Assembly (NCBI GenBank): GCA_003669585.1
Contig: QWOQ01000005.1
Location: forward strand, 186,001-250,000
Reading direction: 5' to 3'
Length of the DNA: 64,000 nt
Source: Planctomycetota bacterium
Lineage (GTDB): Bacteria > Planctomycetota > Planctomycetia > Pirellulales > UBA1268
Shown: piece after piece, positions 26,517-36,900 of the stretch
How the letters are laid out: each line of letters opens with the position of its first letter
Numbering within the stretch: position 1 is the stretch's first letter
Notes under the pieces: model-generated
The model's database searches: none
What the model was told of the DNA's origin: nothing
Seen by the model: the letters and a program-made list of their open reading frames with translations, nothing else
Made by a program: the position numbers and the translations under genes

Positions 26517-27512
26517 TTAATCGCAGCTTTTTTTCAGTGAACAATTACTTGTAAAGAGATGTTGATAACCGCGCGGCTCGAGTTGTCTCATATCACCGTT
26601 TGGTAAAACGCAAACGATTCCAGGAGTTGCTGTCACCGTTCCAATGACACTCAGCGGTGTTTCTGGAAACAAATGTTTAAACTCATTGATCAAGTCTGAA
26701 GCGACTTGTGGATCGAGTGCGAGAATGAGTTCAAAGTCTTCACCGTCACCAAACGCGTGTTCCAGTGGCGTTTGGCCGCTGCCTTGTTGAGCATAGATTC
26801 TGGCATCCTCATGGATTGGGATTCGATCGCACTCTAGACGAGCGCCTGTATTACTAGCGGACATCATGCGAAAGAGATCGAGCGAGAGTCCGTCACTCGA
26901 ATCAATTGCTGCATGAATCTCCCATCTAGCCGTCATTGCGAGCGCTTCGTTACAGCGAGGCAGAAAACAAAGATGCCTTCCCAGAATACTGCCACCGAAG
27001 GCGCCTGTTACAAGGATCACATCACCGGGAACTGCGCCGTCTCGACGCCACGCCTTGCCCGGTTCGACGCTCCCGATGGCAGTCACGCTCACGACGAGTA
27101 GATTGTCCCAAGAATTAGTGTCGCCACCGGCAATCGCTATATTAAATTGTTTTGCCAGCGGCAACATACCCTCGAGCATTTCATCGCCGATTGTTCTCCC
27201 ATGTTTTATTGGCAGAGCGACCGCCACGACTGCCACCTCGGGACGCGCGCCCATCGCGGCCAGATCGCTCAGATTGACTGCAAGAGCTTTGTACCCAACA
27301 GCTTTTGGATCTGTTGCTGGAAATGGAAGAAAATCTGTTCCTTCCATCAGCATGTCGACTGTGATCACCGTCCGCCTCATCGCCGGAGGCCGCACCACTG
27401 CCGCATCATCTCCAGCAGGAACCTCGAGCCTGATATCCGGTGGAAGTGAGGAAATCAGTTTGGCGACAAATGATGATTCCACAGTCAAAAAACTCCGGGA
27501 GGATTCGAACAT
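26517..27512 (-). CDS. thiL: Thiamine-monophosphate kinase ThiL
   Basis: 331 residues from the ATG at 27512; upstream in-frame codons to 27587 overlap the preceding gene and are not needed. PurM-like fold: AGDDAAVV near 34, TVDMLMEGTDFLP near 52, KALAVNLSDLAAMGA near 74, IAGGDTN near 124, AIDSSDGLSLDL near 206 and FGDGEDFELIL near 258. It phosphorylates thiamine monophosphate to the diphosphate, the last step of thiamine pyrophosphate synthesis. Confidence 0.93.
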   Translation of the reverse strand: MFESSRSFLTVESSFVAKLISSLPPDIRLEVPAGDDAAVVRPPAMRRTVITVDMLMEGTDFLPFPATDPKAVGYKALAVNLSDLAAMGARPEVAVVAVALPIKHGRTIGDEMLEGMLPLAKQFNIAIAGGDTNSWDNLLVVSVTAIGSVEPGKAWRRDGAVPGDVILVTGAFGGSILGRHLCFLPRCNEALAMTARWEIHAAIDSSDGLSLDLFRMMSASNTGARLECDRIPIHEDARIYAQQGSGQTPLEHAFGDGEDFELILALDPQVASDLINEFKHLFPETPLSVIGTVTATPGIVCVLPNGDMRQLEPRGYQHLFTSNCSLKKSCD

Positions 27513-27552
27513 GTCAGCCTCACATGGCTGGCACCCACGAACCGGTTGGAGT

Positions 27553-28914
27553 TTAACGCCGAATCGTGTCACGCGTGAGATGGCCAAAGAGGGTTTCCCG
27601 TCCTCTCAGCACATAAAACTTTAACGGTCCAATATTTTCTTCCTGTGACTTATCTAAGACAAACGTGACATTTTCAGGTGAGATCGTTTCCCAGACGTGC
27701 AGTCCGACTAAAATATCCCCTTTTCGAATTCCCTGATCGGCTGCAGGGCCATCGTCTCGAACTGCCTCAACCACAAGACCACCACGGTATCTTGACTGAA
27801 CTTTTTGGACTCGATCAGAAGAAACTGGAGAAAGTCTTACTCCAACTTCTTGCCAACAGCGATCCTCAAGCGTTATTTTTTCTGTTCCGAGGTCTGCCAG
27901 ATATAGATCTATCTGTTCTTCACCGCTCCCTCGTGCCACTGTGAGTGGAATCGATGTTTCCACGTTGAGTCCCAAGAGCGATCGTTCAATATCGAGTTGG
28001 TTGCTTACTTCATACGCACCGATTCGAAGAATCACATCTCCAGCTTTCACACCAATAGCTTCCGCGGGACTTTTTTTCTGCACGGATTCAACAATGGCGC
28101 CACGAGGATTTGAATGATCTCCCTTGCGAGCTACGATCCCGTGCCACGTTTTATCAACTCTTTCCACCGAGAGAAGTTCAGAGACGACCTGAAGAACTCG
28201 GTCGACTGGAATAGCGAATCCAATTCCTTGTGCGCCTGCTCGCATCGCAACGTTTATTCCAATCATTTCTCCATCTACGTTCAGCAATGGTCCGCCTGAA
28301 TTCCCTGGATTAATACTTGCATCGGTCTGGATGAGATCGTCGTATCGCTGTGTTCGACTAACTTCCACGGCACGGTGGAGCGCTGAAATGATGCCTCGTG
28401 TCACGGTGTGCTCGTAACCATATGCATTCCCAAGGGCAAGAACAGTCTCGCCAATCAAAAGATCATCAGAGGTTCCTATGGAAATTTGTGGAAGAGGATC
28501 ACGAACATCGACCTTGATAATTGCGAGGTCGGTTCTTGGATCGTGCGATGACAGTGTGGCAACGGTTGTTTTTCCGGATGCAAGTGTCACCTCGATCCTG
28601 CGAACACCTTCGACGACATGGTAATTGGTGACAATGTAGCCCCTCGAATCAATTACGACACCAGTGCCCATTCCGTTGACTCGCCGCAGTTCACTCGAGT
28701 CATGCTTGTCATTTTCTGCGACCATTTTCTGACCGTGAATATTAACAACTGCATCTCTTTGGGATTCAATGGCCCTCACAATCGCGGTTCGGCGTGACTC
28801 GCCTGCGATGTTTTGTGAAAAGGGCGTTGCTACGATCGCAGCAAATAGGAACACTTGAATTCCATGATGACTCAAGGTCGTAAGCAGGCTGCGGTAGTCG
28901 GTGTTGCGAGTCAT
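27553..28914 (-). CDS. HtrA/DegP-like serine protease with two PDZ domains
   Basis: About 453 residues from the ATG at 28914, which opens MTRNTDYRSLL and a hydrophobic export signal (IQVFLFAAIVATPFS). The frame is open to 29148 but that part has no export or family features. Trypsin-like triad: His in IVTNYHVVEG near 97, Asp in DPRTDLAIIKV near 126, Ser in NPGNSGGPLL near 208. PDZ1 is about 240-330 (KSPAEAIGVKAGDVILRIG) and PDZ2 about 355-445 (DGPAADQGIRKGDILVGL). Periplasmic quality control is the likely role. First gene of the htrA-thiL-tsaE unit (40-base gap). Confidence 0.88.
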   Translation of the reverse strand: MTRNTDYRSLLTTLSHHGIQVFLFAAIVATPFSQNIAGESRRTAIVRAIESQRDAVVNIHGQKMVAENDKHDSSELRRVNGMGTGVVIDSRGYIVTNYHVVEGVRRIEVTLASGKTTVATLSSHDPRTDLAIIKVDVRDPLPQISIGTSDDLLIGETVLALGNAYGYEHTVTRGIISALHRAVEVSRTQRYDDLIQTDASINPGNSGGPLLNVDGEMIGINVAMRAGAQGIGFAIPVDRVLQVVSELLSVERVDKTWHGIVARKGDHSNPRGAIVESVQKKSPAEAIGVKAGDVILRIGAYEVSNQLDIERSLLGLNVETSIPLTVARGSGEEQIDLYLADLGTEKITLEDRCWQEVGVRLSPVSSDRVQKVQSRYRGGLVVEAVRDDGPAADQGIRKGDILVGLHVWETISPENVTFVLDKSQEENIGPLKFYVLRGRETLFGHLTRDTIRR

Positions 28915-29198
28915 AGTGGTCCGAGAGAATTCCAAAAAGGAGCCTGAACGATACAGGTCTTGCAACACGTAACGAACGATGGTTGAACATCGAATGCGGA
29001 CGAAACGGGCCATCGTTCGATTGTCTCTCGTCGATGGACAGTTTCCCTGATCTTGGGAATCGGACCATCCGTAAGGCGCATTCAATGCATCGACTTGCAC
29101 TCGGCATAGACTGCCCAGATAGCGTCTCTGTCGGTCATTGAACCCCAATTGTGCTGAGGTTGCGGCAGGTCCGGGAAAAAATGACCTCAGACGTATTT

Positions 29199-30470
29199 TT
29201 ATTCACGGTCGCTTTTGCGGCGATCTTCTATGAACCAAGGCAAAATCTGAAGTGCTAAAAACATGCCGAGAATCGATAATACAAATTGTGGCCAGATACC
29301 AGCGATCCATTCAGCCCATTCCCATCCCGCCTCGCGAGCGATCGCGCCAAGAAGCGTGGCGACAAAAAGTACACCGAGGACAATCAGAACCAATCCACAT
29401 CCAAGAGAGGCCATTGTTCCCTTAAACGTCCCTATTTCAGAAAATTCCTCTCGATGAAGTTCAATCGATCTGTTTCGATCGAGACTTCGCGGAACCGTTT
29501 CAGCAAGTTCAATTGCTCGACAGGCATCGCTCCACGTTGCAGGCGATAACGAGTCGTCCAGATTCAGTGAAATCTTCGTATGCGGATGGAGATCAGAATT
29601 CTTGAGAATCTGCAAAATTGCGGCCCCGCTATCAAAATCCAAGGATTGCAGAATCGATTGATTGTTTGGACTTGTTGAGTCGGGAGATGACATTCGCCAT
29701 GTTCCGATCGCATGACGAGAACTCGGAATATCGATGGTACAGATACCACGCTGGAATGTGACTCGAATCGTGGCGGAAAAAGTCGTATTTTTAATTTGCT
29801 GGTCCGCAAACTCAAGTCCTTGTATCTGCCAGCGGGCTGTTACGTGTGCAGCTCCTGTAAATTGTACGGCAAGCGTAGACCAAGCCTTTGTCGGATCAGC
29901 ATCGCCAAACGTAGAGAGTCGAGCCGGATCTCCGGCGAGTGCCCGAATTAAATCGACGTCTCGTGCGAGGTGCCGCAGCACCGAATCTTTTGATCGAGAT
30001 TCCGAACGTCGTTCGATCGAAAGTCCTTCAATGTCGCCAAGTGGACTCACTCCAGCGAGTGACGCTTCCATCTGCTGTTGCAGTATTCGTAAAAATGGAT
30101 GAAGTCGATCACTCAGGCAAGGAATAATTCGAGACTTACTATCTTGGCGGATCATGTCGAGTTCGTAGCACCAGAGCATCGAGAGTTCGACTGGGTGGGA
30201 TACAATCAAATGCCTTCCCGCCTGTACAAGTTTTCGGACTCCCTCAGCTCGAACATCACTCCAGCCACGGGCTCCCACAAGGACGGCATCACATCGATGT
30301 TCGTCAAGAAGGGCCTCCCAGTCTGAATCGACGGGAACCCCTTTGAACATTTCATCGTTGTGCGAGTTTCCTTCAACATCGCAGACAAGTGAAATCGTAT
30401 CGCCAGCGCGATGAGCCGCAGCCACAACGGCCGCGATCGATCGGTCGATACCGAGTACCCCGAGTTTCAT
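29199..30470 (-). CDS. Gfo/Idh/MocA-like protein with C-terminal membrane anchor
   Basis: 423 residues from the ATG at 30470. A Rossmann start KLGVLGIDRSIAAVVAAAHR is followed by a layout like Gfo/Idh/MocA oxidoreductases (LVSHPVELSML-like central segment, HLARDVDLIRALAGDPARLS). The usual GxGxxG is weakened to GVLGIDRS, and the EKP catalytic Lys region reads SHPVE. Two transmembrane segments close the protein (about 356-380 and 392-412), ending in a charged EDRRKSDRE tail. NAD(P)-dependent activity is therefore doubtful; a sensory or scaffold role at the membrane is possible. Confidence 0.65.
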   Translation of the reverse strand: MKLGVLGIDRSIAAVVAAAHRAGDTISLVCDVEGNSHNDEMFKGVPVDSDWEALLDEHRCDAVLVGARGWSDVRAEGVRKLVQAGRHLIVSHPVELSMLWCYELDMIRQDSKSRIIPCLSDRLHPFLRILQQQMEASLAGVSPLGDIEGLSIERRSESRSKDSVLRHLARDVDLIRALAGDPARLSTFGDADPTKAWSTLAVQFTGAAHVTARWQIQGLEFADQQIKNTTFSATIRVTFQRGICTIDIPSSRHAIGTWRMSSPDSTSPNNQSILQSLDFDSGAAILQILKNSDLHPHTKISLNLDDSLSPATWSDACRAIELAETVPRSLDRNRSIELHREEFSEIGTFKGTMASLGCGLVLIVLGVLFVATLLGAIAREAGWEWAEWIAGIWPQFVLSILGMFLALQILPWFIEDRRKSDRE

Positions 30471-30550
30471 GCTTCGCACATTTCAAAAAAATTGGATAGT
30501 GTGTTGTTGGAACGCTGTATCATTGCGTGGAAGAGACTCGTGGTGAAGCC

Positions 30551-30578
30551 TTGACCGTTCTCTCGACCATCGTATCGT
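30551..30578 (+). promoter_or_regulatory. Candidate promoter of the cinA-like gene
   Basis: TTGACC (30551-30556), a 16-bp spacer and TATCGT (30573-30578), 51 bases before the ATG at 30630. Moderate match only. Confidence 0.3.
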
Positions 30579-30629
30579 GATGCTGTTTGAAACGTAGAGG
30601 ATCGAACATAAATACAGGGGTTTTGTGTG

Positions 30630-31961
30630 ATGCGTGCAGCTGTTCTTGCGGTTGGAGATGAACTTACAACAGGTCAGCGGATCGATACCAACAGCGCATG
30701 GTTGTCCTGTGAATTATGCTCTCTTGGGGTTCAAACATCGATTCACATAACTGCTCCTGACACCATTGAGGACGGCATAGAAGCACTTCACTTCGCAGCT
30801 CTATCGGCAGATATTGTAATTATATCAGGTGGACTCGGACCGACTGCCGACGATCTCACTCGAGAAGTACTCGCTGGGGTATCTGGAAAACCACTTGAGT
30901 TGCGACCAGATGTACTTCAGGAAATCTCATCAAGGTTTGCACAGCGGAGTATTGTGATGCCGGAGAGCAACCGCCTGCAGGCGATGTTCCCAATCGGATC
31001 GACATCGATACCCAATCCACACGGAACAGCTCCCGGAATCGACATTCTCCTGTCTCAGGGTAGGACCGATGGTACACAGTGTCGGTGTTTTGCGTTGCCG
31101 GGTGTACCTTCAGAAATGAAAGAGATGTGGAATCAGACCGTTGCTCCAGCGATCCAACAGCTGATGCCGGAAGTGAATGTCGTCATGCACCGTCGTATCA
31201 AATGCTTTGGTGCAGGTGAAAGCGCGGTTGAAGAAATGCTTCCCGACCTTATTCGTCGGGGTCGCGATCCGCTCGTAGGCATTACCGTCCACGAGGCAAC
31301 AATCACTCTCCGCATTACGGCTCATGCACCGACTGCTGAAGCATGTCGGGAAAAACATGGCCCCACGGAGGCTTTGATTCGCAAATCTCTTGGTCATCTC
31401 GTATACGGAGTCGAGGACGACGAACTTGCAGATGCGATTGATACGATCCTGATGGAACGCGGAATGACGCTTTCGGTTGTAGAAATAGGTACGCGAGGTA
31501 CTGTCAGTTCGATGCTTTCAGATAAAAATACCCATGGAAGATTTGTGGGAGGAGTCGTTCTTCCAGAAGCATCCAGATCGAACGTGACCACTCAAAGAGA
31601 CAATGCTTGTGATTCCGATGATCGTGTCAACAGCTATAGTGCGAGCAGTTTTCTTTCACAGCAGGCGCAACAATTGCTCAAGGCTACTGCTACGCCAGAA
31701 ACAATTTGCACGCTGGCTCAGCAGACTCTCAACACATTTGGTTCGACATTGGCACTTGTGACAGGGCCGATTGTGCATTCTGAAGATATTGCAGGTGGAA
31801 ACAAATCTTGCATGTGCATCTGTTTGGCCCATACGTCAGGAGTCGTGCAAGGAGAACATGTCTTCGGTGGTGTGGGCAACGTGCGATTGGTCCGTGCTGC
31901 AAAATCCGCCATGAATATGGTGAGGCTTTTTCTCCTCTCCACCGGTTCAAATATGGGGTAA
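30630..31961 (+). CDS. cinA: CinA-like protein with degenerate amidase half
   Basis: 443 residues from the ATG at 30630 (GTG one codon earlier; AGGGG nine bases before the ATG). The N-terminal MoCF/COG1058 domain is intact: AVGDELTTGQRIDTNSAWL, ISGGLGPTADDLTREVLA, PNPHGTAPGI and ALPGVPSEM. It would act as an ADP-ribose or NAD-related pyrophosphatase. The C-terminal NMN-amidase half is recognisable (about 265-443), but the catalytic AESCTGG motif reads VEIGTRG, losing the Ser, and the central part is diverged. Amidase activity is unlikely. Confidence 0.8.
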   Translation: MRAAVLAVGDELTTGQRIDTNSAWLSCELCSLGVQTSIHITAPDTIEDGIEALHFAALSADIVIISGGLGPTADDLTREVLAGVSGKPLELRPDVLQEISSRFAQRSIVMPESNRLQAMFPIGSTSIPNPHGTAPGIDILLSQGRTDGTQCRCFALPGVPSEMKEMWNQTVAPAIQQLMPEVNVVMHRRIKCFGAGESAVEEMLPDLIRRGRDPLVGITVHEATITLRITAHAPTAEACREKHGPTEALIRKSLGHLVYGVEDDELADAIDTILMERGMTLSVVEIGTRGTVSSMLSDKNTHGRFVGGVVLPEASRSNVTTQRDNACDSDDRVNSYSASSFLSQQAQQLLKATATPETICTLAQQTLNTFGSTLALVTGPIVHSEDIAGGNKSCMCICLAHTSGVVQGEHVFGGVGNVRLVRAAKSAMNMVRLFLLSTGSNMG

Positions 31962-32020
31962 AAACATGTTTAGGTTTCGTTTCGCAACAGTTTACGAAGA
32001 CCTCTGCGCAATGATATTGT

Positions 32021-32686
32021 TTAGGGTGTGGGCCAGCAGTGGGGATTGGTGAGGGCTTTTGTGAGATGAGACATAAAGTCATGTCGTGAAATTTCGATCG
32101 CACCAAATTGAGAAAGATGTTGTGAAAATATCTGTATATCGAAAAGAGTGCAGCCTGAACCGATCAGGCGTTGGACGATGCTCACAAGAGCAACCTTTGA
32201 GGCATCTCGCTGATTTGAAAACATCGATTCACCTGCGAACATAGACCCTAAACAAACCCCATACAGTCCACCTGACAGAGCTCCATCCTTCCACACCTCA
32301 ACACTGTGGGCATACCCTTGTTCGTGCAAAGCCCGATAGGCATCGATGATCTCTGGAGTAATCCACGTGTTTTGTTTGCGGTCTCCTACGCTGGCGCATT
32401 GCTGCACAACATGTTCAAAGGCCTGGTCAAACGTGACGACAAATCGTCCTGAAGAGAGAGTGCGTGCGAGCCTTCGTGGCACGTGAAAATTGGCAAGAGT
32501 AAGGATCGCTCGAGGATCAGGAGACCACCAGGCCAAACCGTCTTTTCCGGAATCGACCGGCCATGGAAAAATCCCGTGCTCATAGGCATCGAGCAACCGT
32601 TCAACATTGAGGGCGCCCCCGAAGGCGACGAGTCCCTCGTGAGTCCAATGCCTTGAATCTGGAAAAGTAAGGGGTTTTACTCGCAG
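32021..32686 (-). CDS. aat: Leucyl/phenylalanyl-tRNA--protein transferase Aat, non-canonical start
   Basis: About 221 residues. It transfers Leu or Phe from tRNA to proteins with N-terminal Arg/Lys (N-end rule). Marks: LLDAYEHGIFPWP, AWWSPDPRAIL, NTWITPEIIDAYRALHEQGYAHSVE (in two conserved blocks) and GGLYGVCLGSMFAGESMFS. The conserved N-terminal part LTFPDSRHWTHEGLVAFGGA lies upstream of the first ordinary start (TTG at 32596) in the same frame. Between that TTG and the in-frame stop near 32710 there is no ATG, GTG or TTG. A CTG at 32686, seven bases after AAAGGA, is the most plausible start. It converges with the cinA-like gene. Confidence 0.8.
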   Translation of the reverse strand: MRVKPLTFPDSRHWTHEGLVAFGGALNVERLLDAYEHGIFPWPVDSGKDGLAWWSPDPRAILTLANFHVPRRLARTLSSGRFVVTFDQAFEHVVQQCASVGDRKQNTWITPEIIDAYRALHEQGYAHSVEVWKDGALSGGLYGVCLGSMFAGESMFSNQRDASKVALVSIVQRLIGSGCTLFDIQIFSQHLSQFGAIEISRHDFMSHLTKALTNPHCWPTP

Positions 32687-32822
32687 AGGCCATTCCTTTC
32701 GCCACGTTTAGAGAGGTCTCATAGAAAAGAAATCCGTGATCTATCGTGTAGCATATTTACATAGAAAATATGTTTTTGCGTGACACTGTTTTATTTTAAA
32801 ATATTGAAAAGAGAATGCACGT

Positions 32823-33965
32823 ATGCAATACGACCGACCTGTTTCCCCGCTTGAAGGTGCGCGAGGTCGAACCCTTATTCTCGTAGCAATGTTTGTGTTC
32901 CTTATCGGACTCATTGCACTGCCTTCGTTCATTGGACGAATACAATACGCGAAGACGAAGGCAGAACTCACTGCCATCAGTGATTCTGCTGCCAATGCTG
33001 AGCTGGCTACGGTGGGCAAACTTTTCACATCGCTCGCACGCCTCATCGGCCCTGCAGTCGTAAACGTATCATCTAAACGCACGGTGCTCTTTGTTGCCGA
33101 TGAGATTGGATCGCTGCGTGGCACAACGATGAAAGGGGGAACCGATGAGTCGATTGGCTCTGGTGTTCTTGTCGATTCAAGTGGCATCATCGTGACCAAT
33201 TACCACGTTGTTTCACAGGTCGACTCGATTGAAGTCAAGCTGGCTGATGGACGAAGGTTTGACGCGCAGTTGCTTGGAGCTGATGCCGCAACGGATCTGG
33301 CCGTTCTCAAAATTGATGCAATGAATCTACCTGTTGCTCAATGGGGTGACAGCAACACGGTGGAGGCTGGTGAGATGGTGTGGGCCATCGGCAACCCATT
33401 TGGACTCGATCGCACGATTACGTATGGCATCGTAAGCGCGATCGGCAGGCGAGGTATTACGGAAGATCCCTTTCAAGAATTTCTTCAAACGGACGCTTCT
33501 ATTAATCCTGGAAACTCTGGTGGTCCGCTCGTGGATGTGCACGGAGCAATCATGGGCATTACCACCGCGATTGTTGGGCAGGATTATCAGGGAATAGGCT
33601 TTGCCATCCCGAGTAATACTGCAAAAACGATTAGTGATGAGATTATTCTTCACGGCCATGTTGAGCGTGGTTATCTCGGCATGGCCCTTCGACAGTCAAA
33701 CGATAGCAAAAAGGGGATCAGTGGCGCAATGGTTTTTGCAGTCGATCCCAATTCTCCTTCCGCCGTGGCTGGCGTTCGTCCAGGCGATATCGTCATAGGA
33801 TTCAATGGAGAGCGTATTCCAGAGCCAACAAAACTCGTTCTTCTCCTCACAAGAGCATCCATTGGAGGTGTTTCATCACTTCAGATTCTGCGAGATGACG
33901 AAGAACAAACACTTGAAGTGCGTATCGGAAGGCGTCCGTTTGAGCGGCGTCGAGCCTTGCCATAA
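32823..33965 (+). CDS. HtrA/DegS-like serine protease, one PDZ domain
   Basis: 380 residues. An N-terminal membrane anchor (about 16-37, TLILVAMFVFLIGLIALP) without a clear cleavage site is followed by a trypsin domain: His in IVTNYHVVSQ near 128, Asp in DAATDLAVLKI near 158 and Ser in NPGNSGGPLV near 231. A single PDZ is at about 280-370 (PSAVAGVRPGDIVIGFNG). One anchor plus one PDZ is the DegS/DegQ-like layout, unlike the two-PDZ secreted paralogue at 27553-28914. The stop lies 3 bases from that of the convergent EssC-like gene. A short AT-rich inverted repeat (CATATTT/AAATATG) at 32752-32772 precedes the gene. Confidence 0.9.
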   Translation: MQYDRPVSPLEGARGRTLILVAMFVFLIGLIALPSFIGRIQYAKTKAELTAISDSAANAELATVGKLFTSLARLIGPAVVNVSSKRTVLFVADEIGSLRGTTMKGGTDESIGSGVLVDSSGIIVTNYHVVSQVDSIEVKLADGRRFDAQLLGADAATDLAVLKIDAMNLPVAQWGDSNTVEAGEMVWAIGNPFGLDRTITYGIVSAIGRRGITEDPFQEFLQTDASINPGNSGGPLVDVHGAIMGITTAIVGQDYQGIGFAIPSNTAKTISDEIILHGHVERGYLGMALRQSNDSKKGISGAMVFAVDPNSPSAVAGVRPGDIVIGFNGERIPEPTKLVLLLTRASIGGVSSLQILRDDEEQTLEVRIGRRPFERRRALP

Positions 33966-33968
33966 CGG

Positions 33969-36900
33969 CTAGGACTCGAGCCCAGACGCTGTTTCGTCTT
34001 GTTGATCGCCGACTGCGCCATCGGGCTTCATGATGTCGGTAATCGAATCACTTTGAAATGAATCCGTTTCTGACGAACTCTTCGGTAAACCTGCTGAGGA
34101 ATCGATTGGCACATCAACTTCTGCACTGAATGAGAATTGAGAAAAATCCATCAACTCCTCTGATGTCTTCGGTTTATTTTCTTGTGACAATCGAATCGGG
34201 CGAGGCTGCGGAGTTCCTTGCCTTCTCGCTCGCAACGTACCTGAAACGATTTCAAGCCATGGAGCCTGCGGAAAGCTGTAAGGTCGAAATTTCTCCAGTG
34301 TTCCTGTTTCCTCGTGAATAAACAGGGCGCGTTGTGGTCCGAGTTTGCTTGCCATCGGGCTATCCACCAACTGGCTTGAATCGCTGCCACTCATTTGGAA
34401 AAGCACTCGCAGTTCAAATTCTTTCAGCGTGCCTCGTTCAAAGGTTCGCATCAGATTCGTAAGCGAATCACACCAGACAAGCAGATGAATTCCTACCGTT
34501 GGACCATCTTTTAGCAGGGTGGTGAAATTCTGGGCCGGACCAGCTTTTTTATCTTCGCCAAATGAATATCCAAAATCACCTTCGCTTCGTCGGAGTTCAC
34601 GAAATCGGGCCAAATCTCGAACGATAACAAAAATTGCCTCACCATCGAGAACCTGCTCATCAAGTCGACGCTGCACCTCCGTTGCAATCGACTCAAGGGA
34701 GTCGGTTACACCAAGACGACCGACTGATTCAAATTCGTGTGGCAACCATTGAGAAAGCTGTGAAAGCAAAAGATCTGGATGCTCCTCCGCTGCAGCGGGT
34801 TCTAAAAGCACAAACCGGGCGGAACGTCCGAGTGCACCATTCGGGAACGGATCGTGTGCTGCTGCGAGTCCGACAATCGACATTGCGAGAATGCTGACGG
34901 CAAGATCTTCTCGCTGGCCGACAACAAGGAGGTTGGCACCTCCCTGACGACGAAATATTGCTGTGGTCGGATCTTTAATAGCAATCGCATCGCCGAACCA
35001 GGCAACTGGTGTCAGAAGAGGTTTTCCTGCGATCGTACCGGCAGTGAGCAACTCCTCGAGGAGCTGATTCCCTGCCGGGTCTGCCGGCTGATTTCCATCA
35101 AAAACAATTCTCGGGAGCGGCTTAATATCAGTTCTTGAATCGGCAAGGGCCCGCAATTTGCTCAGATACTTTTCTCGTCGCTCGTCGCCGAGCCATACAA
35201 CCTGAAAAGGATTATTTCCGATGAGCATGCCGTTTGCATCGTTATAAATCGCTTCACCGGGACGAGTTAAAAGTCTGGCTGCGGAATTTTCTTCACTGAG
35301 AATTAAACTTGCATCGGCATCGCTGCATTGAAGGGCAATTCTCACCGCCATCTGTCCCATGGTGCTTCGTGGAAGGCTGTAAGAACCTCCAAGCGTCTGG
35401 GATCCCAACAGCACATGCATTCCAAAGGCACGCCCCTGTCGAACGAGTCGATCGAGCACCAGCGAGGAATCCTGAGCAAGTTTGTCATCCTCAATAAAGA
35501 GTTCCTGAAATTCATCGATGATCAGTAGAACGCGGGGCATCGGTTCAGGATGGCCAGTGCCTCGATAACCGGCTAGGTCTTGAACTGCTAAATCACGAAA
35601 GAGATCGCCGCGCCGTTTGAGTTCGCGATCCAGCTGCTCAAGCACGCTGAGACCAAATTCACGCTCGCTTTCAATAGCGATTACACGAGCGTGTGGAAGT
35701 CGATAATGATCGTACACCTTGAACTCGACACCTTTTTTAAAGTCGATCAAATAAAACTGAAGCTCATCCGGACTGTACATCAGCGAGAGATTTGTGATGA
35801 GCGCATGCATCATCGTCGACTTTCCAGAACCTGTTTTCCCAGCAATGAGCACGTGTTGACTCGTTCCCTTTCCGAGTTTCATGTGTTGCATTTTCTTCGC
35901 ACCAGCCGGACCCAAGGGAACATCGATTTCACTTGCAGTACTTCCTGTCCACCAGGCCTCTTCTTTCGGAGCGACACGTTCAAATGGAACTTCAACGCGT
36001 TTAGAGGCTTTTGCCTGTTTGCCAATGCGATGAACAATTTTGGTAAAAATATCATCCGAAGGAGACTGCTCGACAGTGAATGGCCACTTTGAAAACTCGG
36101 GATCATTCCAGGAAAAACTATTGTCTTTGAGAACTACGACCGTGCTATGTTTTTCCAGATCAGCAAGAGAAAAGTTGGGTGGCATGGGCAGTTTTGTATC
36201 AACGGACACGATCATAAACACGCCGCATCGCGGACCGCTCGTGGCAATACTGGCAAGCCTTCGTGCGGCTGTTTCAGTAAAGTTTGCTGGAAAGTTTGCC
36301 ACAACAATGAATCGATACGGTTCCGGAACCTCTGCGTCGGCGTTGTAGGCGCCAATGGATTCGTATTCATTGCGAAGATATTTTTGGATCACCAATTCCA
36401 TCTGTTCAGTTGTGTCAGCAAGCCGCTGTTCAATTTGCTGCGGTTCGGTCCATATTCGGCTTGTGATCAACAGTTCGTCGTAATCGGCCAGATGCATAAA
36501 TCCAGCAAAATGTTTTCCCAGGCCGAGCGGATCGATAATTGTAAAACGGGTTTTTCCAGCCGGCACGCCGGATGCAATGCGAAGCAAAAGTGCCTGAAGC
36601 ATCTCGGAGGCGCGCTCCTTTTCAGGCGTGGTTGTCTTGAGCAAAACAGAGGCCTGGAGTGGAAATTTGAGGATTGCCGGTTGAGTCCATAGGGTCGGTC
36701 CGAACTTGTTCATCTCTGAATGTTTTGAGATACCACCAGGAACTTTTTCCAAGGATAGTGAGAGACTTCCAAATCGAATCCCAGGGGGAGTCTCATCGGG
36801 AAGGGGTTGCGAATCATCTGAGAGAACATCCCATGTCGTGAACGCTTTCGAGTCAATTGCGTTCGCGTCGTCGTAGACTGACTGTGTGGAAAGACGAATG

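Noticed and set aside
28915..29148. 78-codon N-terminal extension of the two-PDZ protease
   Set aside because: It would put the export signal in the middle of the protein; the ATG at 28914 is immediately followed by the signal.
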